From Lachnospiraceae bacterium (GTDB lineage Bacteria; Bacillota; Clostridia; Lachnospirales; Lachnospiraceae), in the NCBI GenBank assembly GCA_029062885.1, contig JAIDPH010000225.1, positions 1 through 49,488 on the forward strand: DNA of 49,488 bases, read 5' to 3'. Position numbers and translations under genes: made by a program. The notes under the pieces were generated by a model. That model made no database searches. It saw nothing but the letters and a program-made list of their open reading frames with translations, and had not been told where the DNA came from. Positions 1 to 7,930 of this stretch are shown here, piece by piece; position 1 is the stretch's first letter; each line of letters opens with the position of its first letter.

Positions 1-1
1 A

Positions 2-991
2 TTTTATGCTGCCCAGTGCAGCACCTCAAAGGTAGTCAGCGCGGTGAGCGGAGGATGTCTGCTGTTGACGACAGTTGTACTTATATGTTTTTATATCGGA
101 CATTATATTGACACGCATCAGAAACAGCTTGGAATTATGAAAGCATTAGGCTATTCCGGATTTTCCGTAGCGAAAAACTTTTGGGTGTTTGGACTGCCGG
201 TATTTGCAGGAACCGGACTTGGATATCTGGGAGCGCATTTATTGATGCCCAAATTGTATGAATTGAATAATAAAGATGGATATTTACCGGATATTGCGAT
301 ATCTTTTCATCCTGAATTATGTATTTCGCTGGTTATAATTCCAACGGTTTTCTTTTCGTTTCTGGCAGTCGGATACAGTTTCTTAAAATTGAGAGTGCCG
401 GCATTATGGCTGATTAGAGACCAATCCGTCAGAAAAGTTGTGACTGCCAAAAAGGATACGGATATGTCCTTTTTGCGCGAGCTTGAAAAAAGCAATGTAA
501 GACAGAGAAAATCCCTTATATTTTTTATTACATTCGCTGTGTTCTGTTTCGCGGCAATGGTGCAAATGTCAAGTAGTATGGATGAACTGTCAAGCAGGAT
601 GATGGCAGTTATGATGATATCAATCGGAATAGTACTTGCGGTAGTAACTTTGTTTATTGCTACTACCTCTGTTATCAAAGCAAACAGAAAAACCATTACT
701 ATGATGAAAGTATTTGGTTACAGTGCAAAGGAATGTCAAAAGGCTGTATTGAACGGATATCGCCCTTGGGCGTATTTAGGATTTGTATTAGGAACCATAT
801 ACCAATATGCATTATTAAAAATCATGGTATCGATAGTGTTTAAGGACGTAGAAGGTGTGCCTGATTATAGTTTTGATGTACCCGTTATGCTGATTACTTT
901 GGTGGCATTTCTGGTTTTATATGAGACGATTATGTTTGCATATACGAAACAGATGGAAAAGCTTTCAGTTAAAGAAATTATGCTGGACTAA
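2..991 (+). CDS. ABC transporter permease, FtsX/MacB type (5' end outside window)
   Basis: This is the C-terminal part of an FtsX-like permease of an ABC transporter. The frame is open to the left edge of the window, so the GTG at 44 is internal and the true start lies outside. About seven hydrophobic segments are visible. Two copies of the FtsX-type cytoplasmic motif occur, KQLGIMKALGYS near the start and TITMMKVFGYSAKE in the middle, which matches a large permease with two FtsX domains. The protein ends with a short charged tail after the last membrane helix. Its ATPase partner would be expected upstream and is not visible. Substrate unknown; such permeases often serve peptide-antibiotic resistance or lipid/lipoprotein export. 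The family call is firm. Confidence 0.85.
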   Translation, partial: FYAAQCSTSKVVSAVSGGCLLLTTVVLICFYIGHYIDTHQKQLGIMKALGYSGFSVAKNFWVFGLPVFAGTGLGYLGAHLLMPKLYELNNKDGYLPDIAISFHPELCISLVIIPTVFFSFLAVGYSFLKLRVPALWLIRDQSVRKVVTAKKDTDMSFLRELEKSNVRQRKSLIFFITFAVFCFAAMVQMSSSMDELSSRMMAVMMISIGIVLAVVTLFIATTSVIKANRKTITMMKVFGYSAKECQKAVLNGYRPWAYLGFVLGTIYQYALLKIMVSIVFKDVEGVPDYSFDVPVMLITLVAFLVLYETIMFAYTKQMEKLSVKEIMLD

Positions 992-1083
992 TGGTTGCTT
1001 AAGCCTATATAATATTAGTGATACTGCCTGCTAAAAAGTGGGAAATAAGCTTGCAGATGAACACGAAAGGGGAAAGTACATAG

Positions 1084-1764
1084 ATGAAGACAGCAACCGG
1101 AAAGTTTCAATATCTTTTGTTTGATTTGGACGGTACTCTTACAGACCCGAAGTTAGGTATTGCAAGATGCTTACAATATGCTTTGCATAAATTAGGAATT
1201 GAAGAGACGGATTTGGATAAGTTTGATCCTTTTATTGGACCGCCGCTGCAGGAAAGTTTTAAGGAGTTTTATGGTTTTGATGAGAAGAAGATAGCAGAGG
1301 CGGTGGCATATTACAGGGAGAGGTTCAGTGACGTAGGCTTATATGAAAATGAAATATATCCCGGCATGGAAGAGATGCTTGCTCATTTGAAACGGGAAGG
1401 AAAGCTGCTGGCTATTGCATCGAGCAAAACTACGATATATGTGAAACGTATTTTACAATACTTTAATATAGAGCAGTATTTTGATGTTGTAGTGGGCAGT
1501 GAAATGGACGGAACACGTAACAAAAAGGAGGAAGTGGTAGAAGAAGCGTTGAGGCAGCTGAAACTATATGCAGTGGAAGAATCTGATTGTGACACGTTTG
1601 TCATGATAGGTGATAGGAAATTCGACATTAATGCCGCCAAGGCCTTTGGAATTGCTTCTATAGGCGTTTCTTATGGCTACCCGGCTCCGGGTGAATTGGA
1701 ACAGGCAGGTGCAGACTATATTGTGGATACCGTGCAGGAACTGGAGAAACTGCTTGTGGGTTGA
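1084..1764 (+). CDS. HAD-superfamily phosphatase (Gph/PpaX-like)
   Basis: A 226-residue HAD hydrolase of subfamily IA. Motif I is FDLDGTLTD with the nucleophile D14 and acid/base D16; the cap domain follows (about residues 20-90); motif II is the ASSKT stretch; motif IV is MIGDRKFDINAAKAFGI. The pattern resembles phosphoglycolate phosphatase and the pyrophosphatase PpaX, but the substrate cannot be set from sequence. The start is the ATG after an AAGGGGAAAG ribosome binding site. The next gene begins 20 bases after the stop, so the two may be cotranscribed. Confidence 0.88.
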   Translation: MKTATGKFQYLLFDLDGTLTDPKLGIARCLQYALHKLGIEETDLDKFDPFIGPPLQESFKEFYGFDEKKIAEAVAYYRERFSDVGLYENEIYPGMEEMLAHLKREGKLLAIASSKTTIYVKRILQYFNIEQYFDVVVGSEMDGTRNKKEEVVEEALRQLKLYAVEESDCDTFVMIGDRKFDINAAKAFGIASIGVSYGYPAPGELEQAGADYIVDTVQELEKLLVG

Positions 1765-1783
1765 GCAGTATGGGATTTTGTTT

Positions 1784-2641
1784 ATGGATACAAAAAATAA
1801 ATCAAATAATAAATATACTGATTTAGTTAGGAATATCGGGGAAATATTGATACCACTCGTTATTTATTATATTACCTATTTGCTATCTTATATTGTATTG
1901 ACTATATTGGTCATTGAAATCATGCAATTGGATAGGTATATTTTCGGGCATGAAACAACAGTTAGGGCAATTCTTGGCGATATATCTATGTTAATAGGAA
2001 TCCTGCCACTTCTTTCGAATCTCAAGCGAGAACTGGATGGACGACAGAAACAAGATATACATGCAGGAAATACAACAGATTTAAAAAATATAAAAGTTAT
2101 AAGAGACATTCCATTATATAAATCTGCTCTAATTACAATAACACTTGCTATCACAAGCTCTGTTGCAATTAATATTTTGTTTATATGGCTGCACTTGACA
2201 GAAAGTTCGGAAACCTATAACCGTGTTGCAGAGCATCAGTATGGCGTAAGTCTTGTCACAGGTCTTATTTTATACGGTATTATTTCGCCGCTTGCGGAAG
2301 AAGTAGTGTTCCGTGGCATCATTTATAATAGAATAAGGAGAAACTACTCAATTACTGCAGCAGTTTTTTTGTCTGCATCGCTTTTTGGGCTTTATCATGG
2401 AAATATTGTGCAAGGAACTTACGGGTTTCTCATGGGGATTCTGATTGCTTATACTTATGAGCGGTATGGCAGATTTTTTCATGCTTATTTATTCCATGCG
2501 GCAGCAAACACGGCAGTCTATATTATTACATCCAATGAGGCCATTTCTGATTTAATAATAACGCCGCATATTTGTCTGATATTTATATTAATATCTGCAT
2601 TTTTACTTTGGCGGATGAAGAAGATGAAATTAATAAAGTAG
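1784..2641 (+). CDS. CPBP (CAAX/Abi) family membrane protease
   Basis: A 285-residue integral membrane protein with the CPBP glutamic protease motifs: AEEVVFRG (EExxxR, motif 1), the LYHGN stretch (motif 2) and a later LFHAAANT with a conserved His and Asn (motif 3). Bacterial members often act in bacteriocin immunity or membrane-protein processing. I place the start at the internal ATG (MDTKNK); the longer frame from 1673 would overlap the HAD gene and has no membrane-like N-terminus. The ribosome binding site is weak. It converges with the minus-strand gene ending at 2655 with only 13 bases between stops, and I see no clear terminator there. Confidence 0.85.
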   Translation: MDTKNKSNNKYTDLVRNIGEILIPLVIYYITYLLSYIVLTILVIEIMQLDRYIFGHETTVRAILGDISMLIGILPLLSNLKRELDGRQKQDIHAGNTTDLKNIKVIRDIPLYKSALITITLAITSSVAINILFIWLHLTESSETYNRVAEHQYGVSLVTGLILYGIISPLAEEVVFRGIIYNRIRRNYSITAAVFLSASLFGLYHGNIVQGTYGFLMGILIAYTYERYGRFFHAYLFHAAANTAVYIITSNEAISDLIITPHICLIFILISAFLLWRMKKMKLIK

Positions 2642-2654
2642 ATTAATAGTAGCA

Positions 2655-4073
2655 TCAGGGGATTTCAAGTTCCATTCCCGGCAAAATCAACGACGGGTCT
2701 TCTCCAATCACCTCTTGGTTACACTCATAGATTTCCTGCCACCGGTTTCCGTCGAGATAATATTTTTTCGCAAGTTTCCAAAGAGAATCACCTTTTTGTA
2801 CAATAAAGGTTAACGTATACGGCATCGTTTGCAGATCCATATCTGTCTCTTCTTCGGTCGGTGGTGTGTTATTTTCTTCCTGCATTGCCAGTAATGTTGC
2901 CTGTTTTATATGTTTAAACTCTTCAGTTTCCTGATTCCACAGTAAATAAACCTCATCGTAAAATGCCAGACTATCATCGCTGCTCTCATATTCAGGATAA
3001 ACAATTTTCATGTCCAGATATCCATCCCCATCCAAATCCTCAAAATTTATCATATCTTTATTCCAAACGCTTAACTTCACGGTTCCTTCTTGGAGCAGCC
3101 TGCAATCTTCTGCCATTCGTACTTCCATTCGATATGTGTCTTCATTCGTCCAATTGAAGTTACTCAATTCATAACCATATACATCCTTATCCTCTGAAAT
3201 CTGGAAGTGAATAGTCATTTCCGGCAGATCAGGAGAGAGTCTAATCCGATATTCTGCTTCCTTCAGCATGCCAAAATAACCGTTCCATGCTCCCCATGCA
3301 CCGCCTAAATCATCGGCTCTTATCTCTATAAATGTGCGGTCAGGATTCTCAAATTTACTTACTCGCTCCGTATGATCCAGCCAATACAGTCTATCTCCAT
3401 CAAGGCAGTAAGCCATTCCGTAGTTAGAATTAAGTTGGTTGTTGAACTCATCGAACTGCTCAGTTAGCGTATATTTGTTTTCTTCAGTTATATTCTCGCA
3501 TGTTAAAAAGTACAAATATCCATCGCAAATAATGGCCTCTTTTTTTGTACATCTTATCCTGTATGGTGGGTTTTCTTCAAGATAATATTCAATGCGGTTC
3601 TGCTCAATATAGTATGAATCCCCCCAAGTATTTTCGTCCCATTCTTCTTTAGTAAATGTATATGCGCTGTATTCATCACCTTCCTCTGATAAATTCTGTT
3701 CCATATATTCATAGATATCTGTTCCATGAATATCTTCACTAAGACGTAACTTCACGAAACACCATACTGTGCCATTCTTTTCTTTTTGCAGCATACTCTC
3801 TTTTTTTGCCAGTAAATCCTCTACGAGAGACTCTCTTGCATCATAAAATTTCCAGATAAAGTCTGCCTTCCAGTCATCCACCCATGCGAAGGCGTAAGCA
3901 TAATCCTGCTCCTGTGTGGCAGAAAACAGATAGTCTGTCCAATTCTGCCACTTCTTTGTTTCTCCGTAATATATTCTTTCCTGAGTTTGCTCCAAAAGTC
4001 CCTTTACGGCAATCAGCCAAAATAAGAATAACAATAACATAACACATGTAACTCTAATAAAAATTTTTTTCAT
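2655..4073 (-). CDS. Exported LysM-domain protein with acidic repeat-like loop
   Basis: A 472-residue protein with an N-terminal signal or anchor helix (residues about 4-25), a long unrecognised acidic middle, a calcium-loop-like motif FEDLDGDGYLD, and a C-terminal LysM domain (about residues 425-472; FIVQKGDSLWKLAKKYY). LysM binds peptidoglycan, so the protein probably sits at the cell wall. Its ATG directly follows the TAG of the upstream gene, and the ribosome binding site GGAGAGG lies inside that gene, so the two are translationally coupled. The middle region is not a family I can name. Function unknown. Confidence 0.8.
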   Translation of the reverse strand: MKKIFIRVTCVMLLLFLFWLIAVKGLLEQTQERIYYGETKKWQNWTDYLFSATQEQDYAYAFAWVDDWKADFIWKFYDARESLVEDLLAKKESMLQKEKNGTVWCFVKLRLSEDIHGTDIYEYMEQNLSEEGDEYSAYTFTKEEWDENTWGDSYYIEQNRIEYYLEENPPYRIRCTKKEAIICDGYLYFLTCENITEENKYTLTEQFDEFNNQLNSNYGMAYCLDGDRLYWLDHTERVSKFENPDRTFIEIRADDLGGAWGAWNGYFGMLKEAEYRIRLSPDLPEMTIHFQISEDKDVYGYELSNFNWTNEDTYRMEVRMAEDCRLLQEGTVKLSVWNKDMINFEDLDGDGYLDMKIVYPEYESSDDSLAFYDEVYLLWNQETEEFKHIKQATLLAMQEENNTPPTEEETDMDLQTMPYTLTFIVQKGDSLWKLAKKYYLDGNRWQEIYECNQEVIGEDPSLILPGMELEIP

Positions 4074-5120
4074 CTAACCTCTCCGCCAGTAATCTAAATC
4101 AGGGTATAATGCGCATATATCCTCAAAGCTCATATCTGTAGTATCATATTCTTTAACAAGAACGCCCATTTCATAATAAGAAAGTGTATCGTCTATCCAC
4201 GCCAGCTCCCTTGCCACCACATATTCACCATCTACTACTTTATATTCTAAAATGTGTTCTTCAAAAACACCCATGCTATAGTTTTTTATCATTCTTTGTT
4301 TAGTAAATTCTGTATCAGATACATATGCCGGAAAAGAATCATACCATATAAATTCTCCGCTCTCTTCTTTCCAGATAATACCTCTGTAAACTGTCCAGCT
4401 TCCTCCGCTTCCGCTTGAATAACCCTCGTGGATAAACAAATCTGAACAACAGTCATAATTGATATCCATTGATGCGGTAAAATAGCTACTGAACGGAGAG
4501 CCAAAAGTATCATGTCCTCCTGCTGACGGAAATGTTACATATTGCCAGCAGACTTTCTGTCCCTCCCATACACCATTTAAAGCGACAATATATTCTCTTT
4601 CTTTCTCGTATTGTCCAGGCATTTTAACACAAACCGTGTAAATGTCCAGTTCGTTTACTCTTTCCAGACGGATATATTCCGGGAAGCCATCTTTGTTTGC
4701 CAATTCTTTTTCTAACTTTGCAACGCATTCGTCTCCCATAAGAGAAAAAAACGGAATCATTGCGTCTTTTCCTTTTTCTTTATCCCCTGTATAAGTAACA
4801 CTGAGTGAATATTGGTTTTCATTGCGGTACAGCTGCCAACATCTGGCCAGTTTTTCTATTAGGACACTTGCATCTAAATCGCCGTTTTCTATAAGAATAT
4901 TGAAAGATTTACCCGGTAGCAATCCCAGTTCTTTTTGTGCCTTTAAGAGTGTTTCCTTGTCTGTAATTTCTTTTTCTATGGCAGAAGGTCTCTGATAATA
5001 TACATAATTATCCCACTCCATGTAGCCCGTTATATAGGCGTTAAGTTCCTGCCCCGTGAGTGTTTTCCCAACCAACATAGGAATACAGCAAATAAGTATT
5101 ATCTGACATATTTTTAACAT
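4074..5120 (-). CDS. Exported protein of unknown function, partner of the LysM protein
   Basis: A 348-residue protein. I use the ATG at 5120 (MLKICQ), which has a good GGAAGGGAAAAG ribosome binding site; a longer frame to 5198 adds an unlikely N-terminus. Residues about 3-20 form a hydrophobic signal segment. The middle carries DINYDCCSD followed by a YRGIIW stretch, which keeps the Asp spacing of the DLDGDGYLD loop in the downstream LysM protein, so the two proteins may share a degenerate FG-GAP/EF-hand-like unit. No catalytic motif is recognised. It is the first gene of a two-gene operon and would be controlled by the direct-repeat promoter region at 5176-5220. Confidence 0.7.
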   Translation of the reverse strand: MLKICQIILICCIPMLVGKTLTGQELNAYITGYMEWDNYVYYQRPSAIEKEITDKETLLKAQKELGLLPGKSFNILIENGDLDASVLIEKLARCWQLYRNENQYSLSVTYTGDKEKGKDAMIPFFSLMGDECVAKLEKELANKDGFPEYIRLERVNELDIYTVCVKMPGQYEKEREYIVALNGVWEGQKVCWQYVTFPSAGGHDTFGSPFSSYFTASMDINYDCCSDLFIHEGYSSGSGGSWTVYRGIIWKEESGEFIWYDSFPAYVSDTEFTKQRMIKNYSMGVFEEHILEYKVVDGEYVVARELAWIDDTLSYYEMGVLVKEYDTTDMSFEDICALYPDLDYWRRG

Positions 5121-5175
5121 ACTTTTCCCTTCCGTCCATATAGGCAATTGAAATAATTTGTATAAATATGAAATC

Positions 5176-5220
5176 ATTATAAAACAGCTTTGCATCATTT
5201 TTGCATCATCTATGCATCAT
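5176..5220 (-). promoter_or_regulatory. Candidate activator-dependent promoter with three 11-bp direct repeats
   Basis: TGCATCAT occurs three times at 5191-5198, 5202-5209 and 5213-5220, exactly 11 bases apart. On the minus strand a perfect TATAAT (5181-5176) lies 9 bases beyond the last repeat, and there is no consensus -35 box. That layout is the one known for PhoB/OmpR-type response regulators, whose tandem 11-bp half-sites replace the -35 region. It would drive the minus-strand pair at 5120 and 4073. The regulator is not in the window. Confidence 0.5.
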
Positions 5221-5236
5221 AGTTGAAACATTTACA

Positions 5237-5265
5237 TTGGTTTTATGCCTTATATAGTGTATAAT
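5237..5265 (+). promoter_or_regulatory. Candidate sigma-A promoter for the 5304 gene
   Basis: TTGGTT (5237-5242), a 17-base spacer and TATAAT (5260-5265), about 40 bases before the TTG start at 5304. The direct repeats at 5191-5220 lie just upstream and could also affect it. Confidence 0.5.
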
Positions 5266-5303
5266 AATGTCATTAATTATATGGACTACGGAGAACATGC
5301 AGA

Positions 5304-6014
5304 TTGGAAAAATATCAAAATTTGTCATTTGGATTAAAACTGGCTTTTTTAGGCAAGCTGCTACAAACAATTTGTGAAGTATTGCCTTTCATGCTGTTCT
5401 GGGCTGCATGGCTTTTCTTAGGCGCAGGTCGTTGGTTTATTATAGTTGTTCCTGCCTGTTACTTTGGGAAAATTTTGTTTCCTATTATGTGTGTGACAGG
5501 CTTATGTATCGTGGGAGAAGAGATAGGTGTTTATAAAAAAGCAGCAGCGTTATGCTTTGTAGATATAGCAGCACTTGTGATAAGATTTATAGTCCAAGCT
5601 GATGGTATAGATGATATTACATATGTTATACACTGTGCAATAAAAGGTATGAGTGTTAATGATTTACGGATGGACGGGGTTGATACATGGGTTGCCGTAA
5701 TTACTGATATTGTACATTGTGTTGTTATATTTCTGATGGTGTATTTTGTGTGCACATCTATTGCGTCAGTCTTAGAAGAACTTGATGCTGGCAGGATAGC
5801 CCAATTCGGTATAATGGCCTGGAAGATGCAGCTGGTGGTTGGTATATTTTATATGATTGTATCGTTTTTTTGTCCGGGGTCAAGTCTTGCTGATTGGAGC
5901 GGGCTGGCAAATTTTGTGGCAGCATTTTTGTATCTTAGATTTCTATATAAGAGTTTTAGGGTTTTAGGCACACAAGATAAAATAAGAGAAGAAGGAAAAA
6001 AATATGAAAATTAA
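5304..6014 (+). CDS. Polytopic membrane protein of unknown function
   Basis: A 236-residue protein with about five or six hydrophobic segments (around residues 15-40, 45-65, 85-100, 130-155 and 170-215). I do not recognise the family. The start is TTG, with GGAG ten bases upstream; the nearby ATGs are out of frame. Its stop overlaps an ATG (ATGAAAATTAA at 6004-6014) that begins the signal sequence of a decayed esterase gene, so this gene was once the first of an operon with an esterase. Confidence 0.65.
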   Translation: MEKYQNLSFGLKLAFLGKLLQTICEVLPFMLFWAAWLFLGAGRWFIIVVPACYFGKILFPIMCVTGLCIVGEEIGVYKKAAALCFVDIAALVIRFIVQADGIDDITYVIHCAIKGMSVNDLRMDGVDTWVAVITDIVHCVVIFLMVYFVCTSIASVLEELDAGRIAQFGIMAWKMQLVVGIFYMIVSFFCPGSSLADWSGLANFVAAFLYLRFLYKSFRVLGTQDKIREEGKKYEN

Positions 6015-6212
6015 ATGTATACATGGAATATCGCTAGGCGTTCTGGTAGCGATGACGATTTCATCAATGATCTGGAGTCGGTTCTGATGCCTTTTATTAA
6101 GGACAACTACTCAATAGCCGAAGGGTAGGGAGAACACAGCGATTGCAGGATTTTCCATGGGTGGAAGAGATATGTTGCAATCAGCAGCGGAATCTACAAT
6201 TTCTGCAGGTAC
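6004..6212 (+). pseudogene. Remnant of a secreted esterase (alpha/beta hydrolase)
   Basis: Three short frames read consecutively. Frame one (6004-6087) gives a signal peptide, MKIKCIHGISLGVLVAMTIS. Frame two (6048-6128) gives FINDLESVLMPFIKDNYSI. Frame three (6127-6212) gives ENTAIAGFSMGGRDM, which holds the nucleophile elbow GFSMGG (Ser codon at 6154-6156). This order is typical of the esterase/feruloyl-esterase-like alpha/beta hydrolases. Most of the gene is missing: the signal peptide is joined almost directly to the centre of the enzyme, there are two frame changes, and no His-containing C-terminus remains. It is clearly non-functional. Confidence 0.75.
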
Positions 6213-6217
6213 ATTTT

Positions 6218-6832
6218 TCAATAAAAAAATGAGAAAAGCGAGGAAAATTTATATCCTATATAAAAGAATACCTCTCTTGCCGTAAATTTAGTCTTTTCAT
6301 AAATGCTTTTATACATTGAAGTGCGGGTTGGGGAGGTATATGCTTTAAGACCTTTGTCCTGTGCCATCAGCATTGCTCTTTTCATGTGCAATGGGTCGCT
6401 GACAATTAATGCAGTATCATATCCGTTATTTTTCATAACTACCATTGCGTTTTCCAGATTTTCTTCTGTAATGGTAGAAGCTTCTTCAAGTAATATGGCT
6501 TCCTCCGGAATTCCCTGTTCGATGGCGTATTGCTTTCCGATATAGGAATCCGAATAGAGGTTTCCGTCTCCATATCCGCCGGTGATAATCAGTTTTTGGA
6601 CGTAGCCGTTTTGATATAACCAAATTCCGTGATTTATTCGTTCCCTGAATACCGGGGATACGCCTTCGTCTGTAGCAGCCGCACCTAAAATTATTGCGGT
6701 ATCAGCATTTTGAGTTTCATCTTTGGTTGAATAAATGCAGATACTTGCGGCATTGCCTGCAATATAGAAAACTAAGAGTAATAATAGGCCTAAAGTATAA
6801 TGCCATTTTTTAAATTTCCTCGCAATTTTCAT
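6218..6832 (-). CDS. YdcF/SanA family (DUF218) membrane-anchored protein
   Basis: A 204-residue protein with one N-terminal membrane helix (about residues 12-32) and a DUF218 domain. Diagnostic stretches are TAIILGAAA, RINHGIWLYQNG, LIITGGYGDG and DPLHMKRAMLMA, the usual DUF218 pattern of a glycine-rich loop, a conserved acidic patch and a basic helix. Family members act in envelope biology (SanA, ElyC), but the reaction is not firmly known. I use the ATG at 6832 with GGAG six bases upstream; the longer frame to 6898 would overlap the upstream gene. The stop of the split-barrel gene is 10 bases before this start, so the two form an operon. Confidence 0.85.
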   Translation of the reverse strand: MKIARKFKKWHYTLGLLLLLVFYIAGNAASICIYSTKDETQNADTAIILGAAATDEGVSPVFRERINHGIWLYQNGYVQKLIITGGYGDGNLYSDSYIGKQYAIEQGIPEEAILLEEASTITEENLENAMVVMKNNGYDTALIVSDPLHMKRAMLMAQDKGLKAYTSPTRTSMYKSIYEKTKFTAREVFFYIGYKFSSLFSFFY

Positions 6833-6842
6833 AAAAACTCCA

Positions 6843-7235
6843 TCAAAACTGAACGGTTTTAGGCGGTTCCGTAAAAGATGAGAAAGTAGCGACAGCATCT
6901 TTCATATACAGAACTTCCGTATTATCATCCGTAGCGGAATACATTCCTTTTAAATTCGGATAGGAATCAAGCATATGTTCTTTTGCCTCTATGCGGTCAT
7001 CTCTTACAAGAGAGCACGCGATACGCAGCCATTTTCCGTCTGAAAATGCACATATTTCAACCTTGGGATTTTTGGAGATCTGCTTAGACACTTCTTTGGA
7101 TTTACCTGTCTGGATATAAAGCTTTTCCTCAAACAAATCGATAGTGCCGAAAGGACGGACTCTTGGTTGATCGCCTTCTGCCGTTGCCAGATAATAAGTA
7201 CCACAGCTTTTTAAAAAATCATAAACTTCTTGCAT
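6843..7235 (-). CDS. Pyridoxamine 5'-phosphate oxidase-like flavin split-barrel protein
   Basis: A 130-residue protein of the small split-barrel family that binds FMN, F420 or heme. Visible features are the N-terminal TYYLATAEGDQPRVRPFG strand pair, LYIQTGKSKEV, and KVEICAFSDGKWLRI. Members include general-stress and nitroreductase-type proteins; true PNPO activity is unlikely at this length. The ribosome binding site AAAGGAGG is strong. The promoter lies in a 43-base block (7255-7297) that recurs upstream of the ABC exporter, suggesting shared control. Confidence 0.85.
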   Translation of the reverse strand: MQEVYDFLKSCGTYYLATAEGDQPRVRPFGTIDLFEEKLYIQTGKSKEVSKQISKNPKVEICAFSDGKWLRIACSLVRDDRIEAKEHMLDSYPNLKGMYSATDDNTEVLYMKDAVATFSSFTEPPKTVQF

Positions 7236-7254
7236 AGTAAAGCCTCCTTTTTTT

Positions 7255-7297
7255 AATATTGTAACATTTATATCAGGATAAAGCCAGTGTATTGAAA
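7255..7297 (-). repeat. Promoter block, copy 1 (shared with 9868-9910)
   Basis: Thirty-six of 43 positions match the block at 9868-9910, including an unbroken 20-base core ATAAAGCCAGTGTATTGAAA (7278-7297) and the conserved AATATTGTA. On the minus strand the latter reads TACAATATT, a good -10 box about 25 bases before the split-barrel gene. No consensus -35 lies at the right distance, so the conserved core may be an activator site. Confidence 0.7.
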
Positions 7298-7321
7298 TGA
7301 AAGAAATAATTATGGTAAAAT
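7292..7321 (+). promoter_or_regulatory. Candidate promoter for the dihydrofolate reductase gene
   Basis: TTGAAA (7292-7297), an 18-base spacer and TAAAAT (7316-7321). The -35 box overlaps the end of the conserved minus-strand block, so binding there could affect both directions. Confidence 0.4.
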
Positions 7322-7393
7322 AAGCTCAGGCTTGACTAATAAACAGATTAGAAAGATAAGGATTGTATTTTATGAAAGGACTGAACTAAAAAG

Positions 7394-7870
7394 ATGATAG
7401 GATTAATTGTCGCTCGTTCTAAGAATAATGTTATCGGGAAGAATGGTCAGATTCCATGGAAGATCAAAGGAGAACAGAAGCAGTTCAGAGAATTGACAAC
7501 CGGTAATGTCGTTATTATGGGACGGAAATCTTATGAAGAAATCGGGCATCCTCTTCCAAACAGAATGAATATTGTCGTTTCAGGCAGCACTAATTTCACA
7601 GGAGAAAACCTGTTAACGGTAAAATCGCTGAAGGAAGCAATTGAAGCAGCAGGAGATGCTGATGTTTATGTGTCCGGAGGATATGGTCTGTTTAAGGAAG
7701 CGATTCCTATGGTGGATAAAATGTATATCACTGAAATTGATATGGAAATAGAAGACGGAGATGTATTCTTTCCCGAATTTGATAAAAGCGATTTCGATAT
7801 GACCGTTGGAGAAACCGGCGGTGAGGACATCAAATATACAAGAACGATTTATACCCGGAAAAATAATTAA
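7394..7870 (+). CDS. folA: Dihydrofolate reductase
   Basis: A 158-residue enzyme that reduces dihydrofolate to tetrahydrofolate with NADPH in the cytoplasm. The N-terminal signature GLIVARSKNNVIGKNGQIPW is followed by an acidic residue (E27) in the place of the catalytic acid, then FRELTTGNVVIMGRKSYEEI, and YVSGGYGLFKEAI in the NADPH site. Length is normal for bacterial DHFR. Lys at 23 and Gly at 26 in the loop after PW differ from the usual LPEDL pattern, which suggests a divergent member, but the family is not in doubt. It stands alone with its own promoter and a terminator behind it. Confidence 0.9.
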   Translation: MIGLIVARSKNNVIGKNGQIPWKIKGEQKQFRELTTGNVVIMGRKSYEEIGHPLPNRMNIVVSGSTNFTGENLLTVKSLKEAIEAAGDADVYVSGGYGLFKEAIPMVDKMYITEIDMEIEDGDVFFPEFDKSDFDMTVGETGGEDIKYTRTIYTRKNN

Positions 7871-7879
7871 TTCGAATAA

Positions 7880-7928
7880 TTTTCCCCTGTCTTACCCTCT
7901 GTGACTATGAAGGTAAAACAAGGGAAAA
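7880..7928. terminator. Inverted repeat terminator between convergent folA and ABC genes
   Basis: A 17-base arm (7880-7896) pairs with 7912-7928 around a 15-base loop. Read on the minus strand the two imperfect positions become G-U pairs, so the stem is complete for the ABC gene; read on the plus strand they are mismatches. The arms start and end in T and A runs, so it may serve both genes. Confidence 0.7.
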
Positions 7929-7930
7929 AT

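Noticed and set aside
5191-5220. TGCATCAT triplets as a tiny CRISPR or transposon end
   Set aside because: The unit is 8 bases with 3-base gaps, too short for CRISPR, and no transposase or target duplication is nearby.
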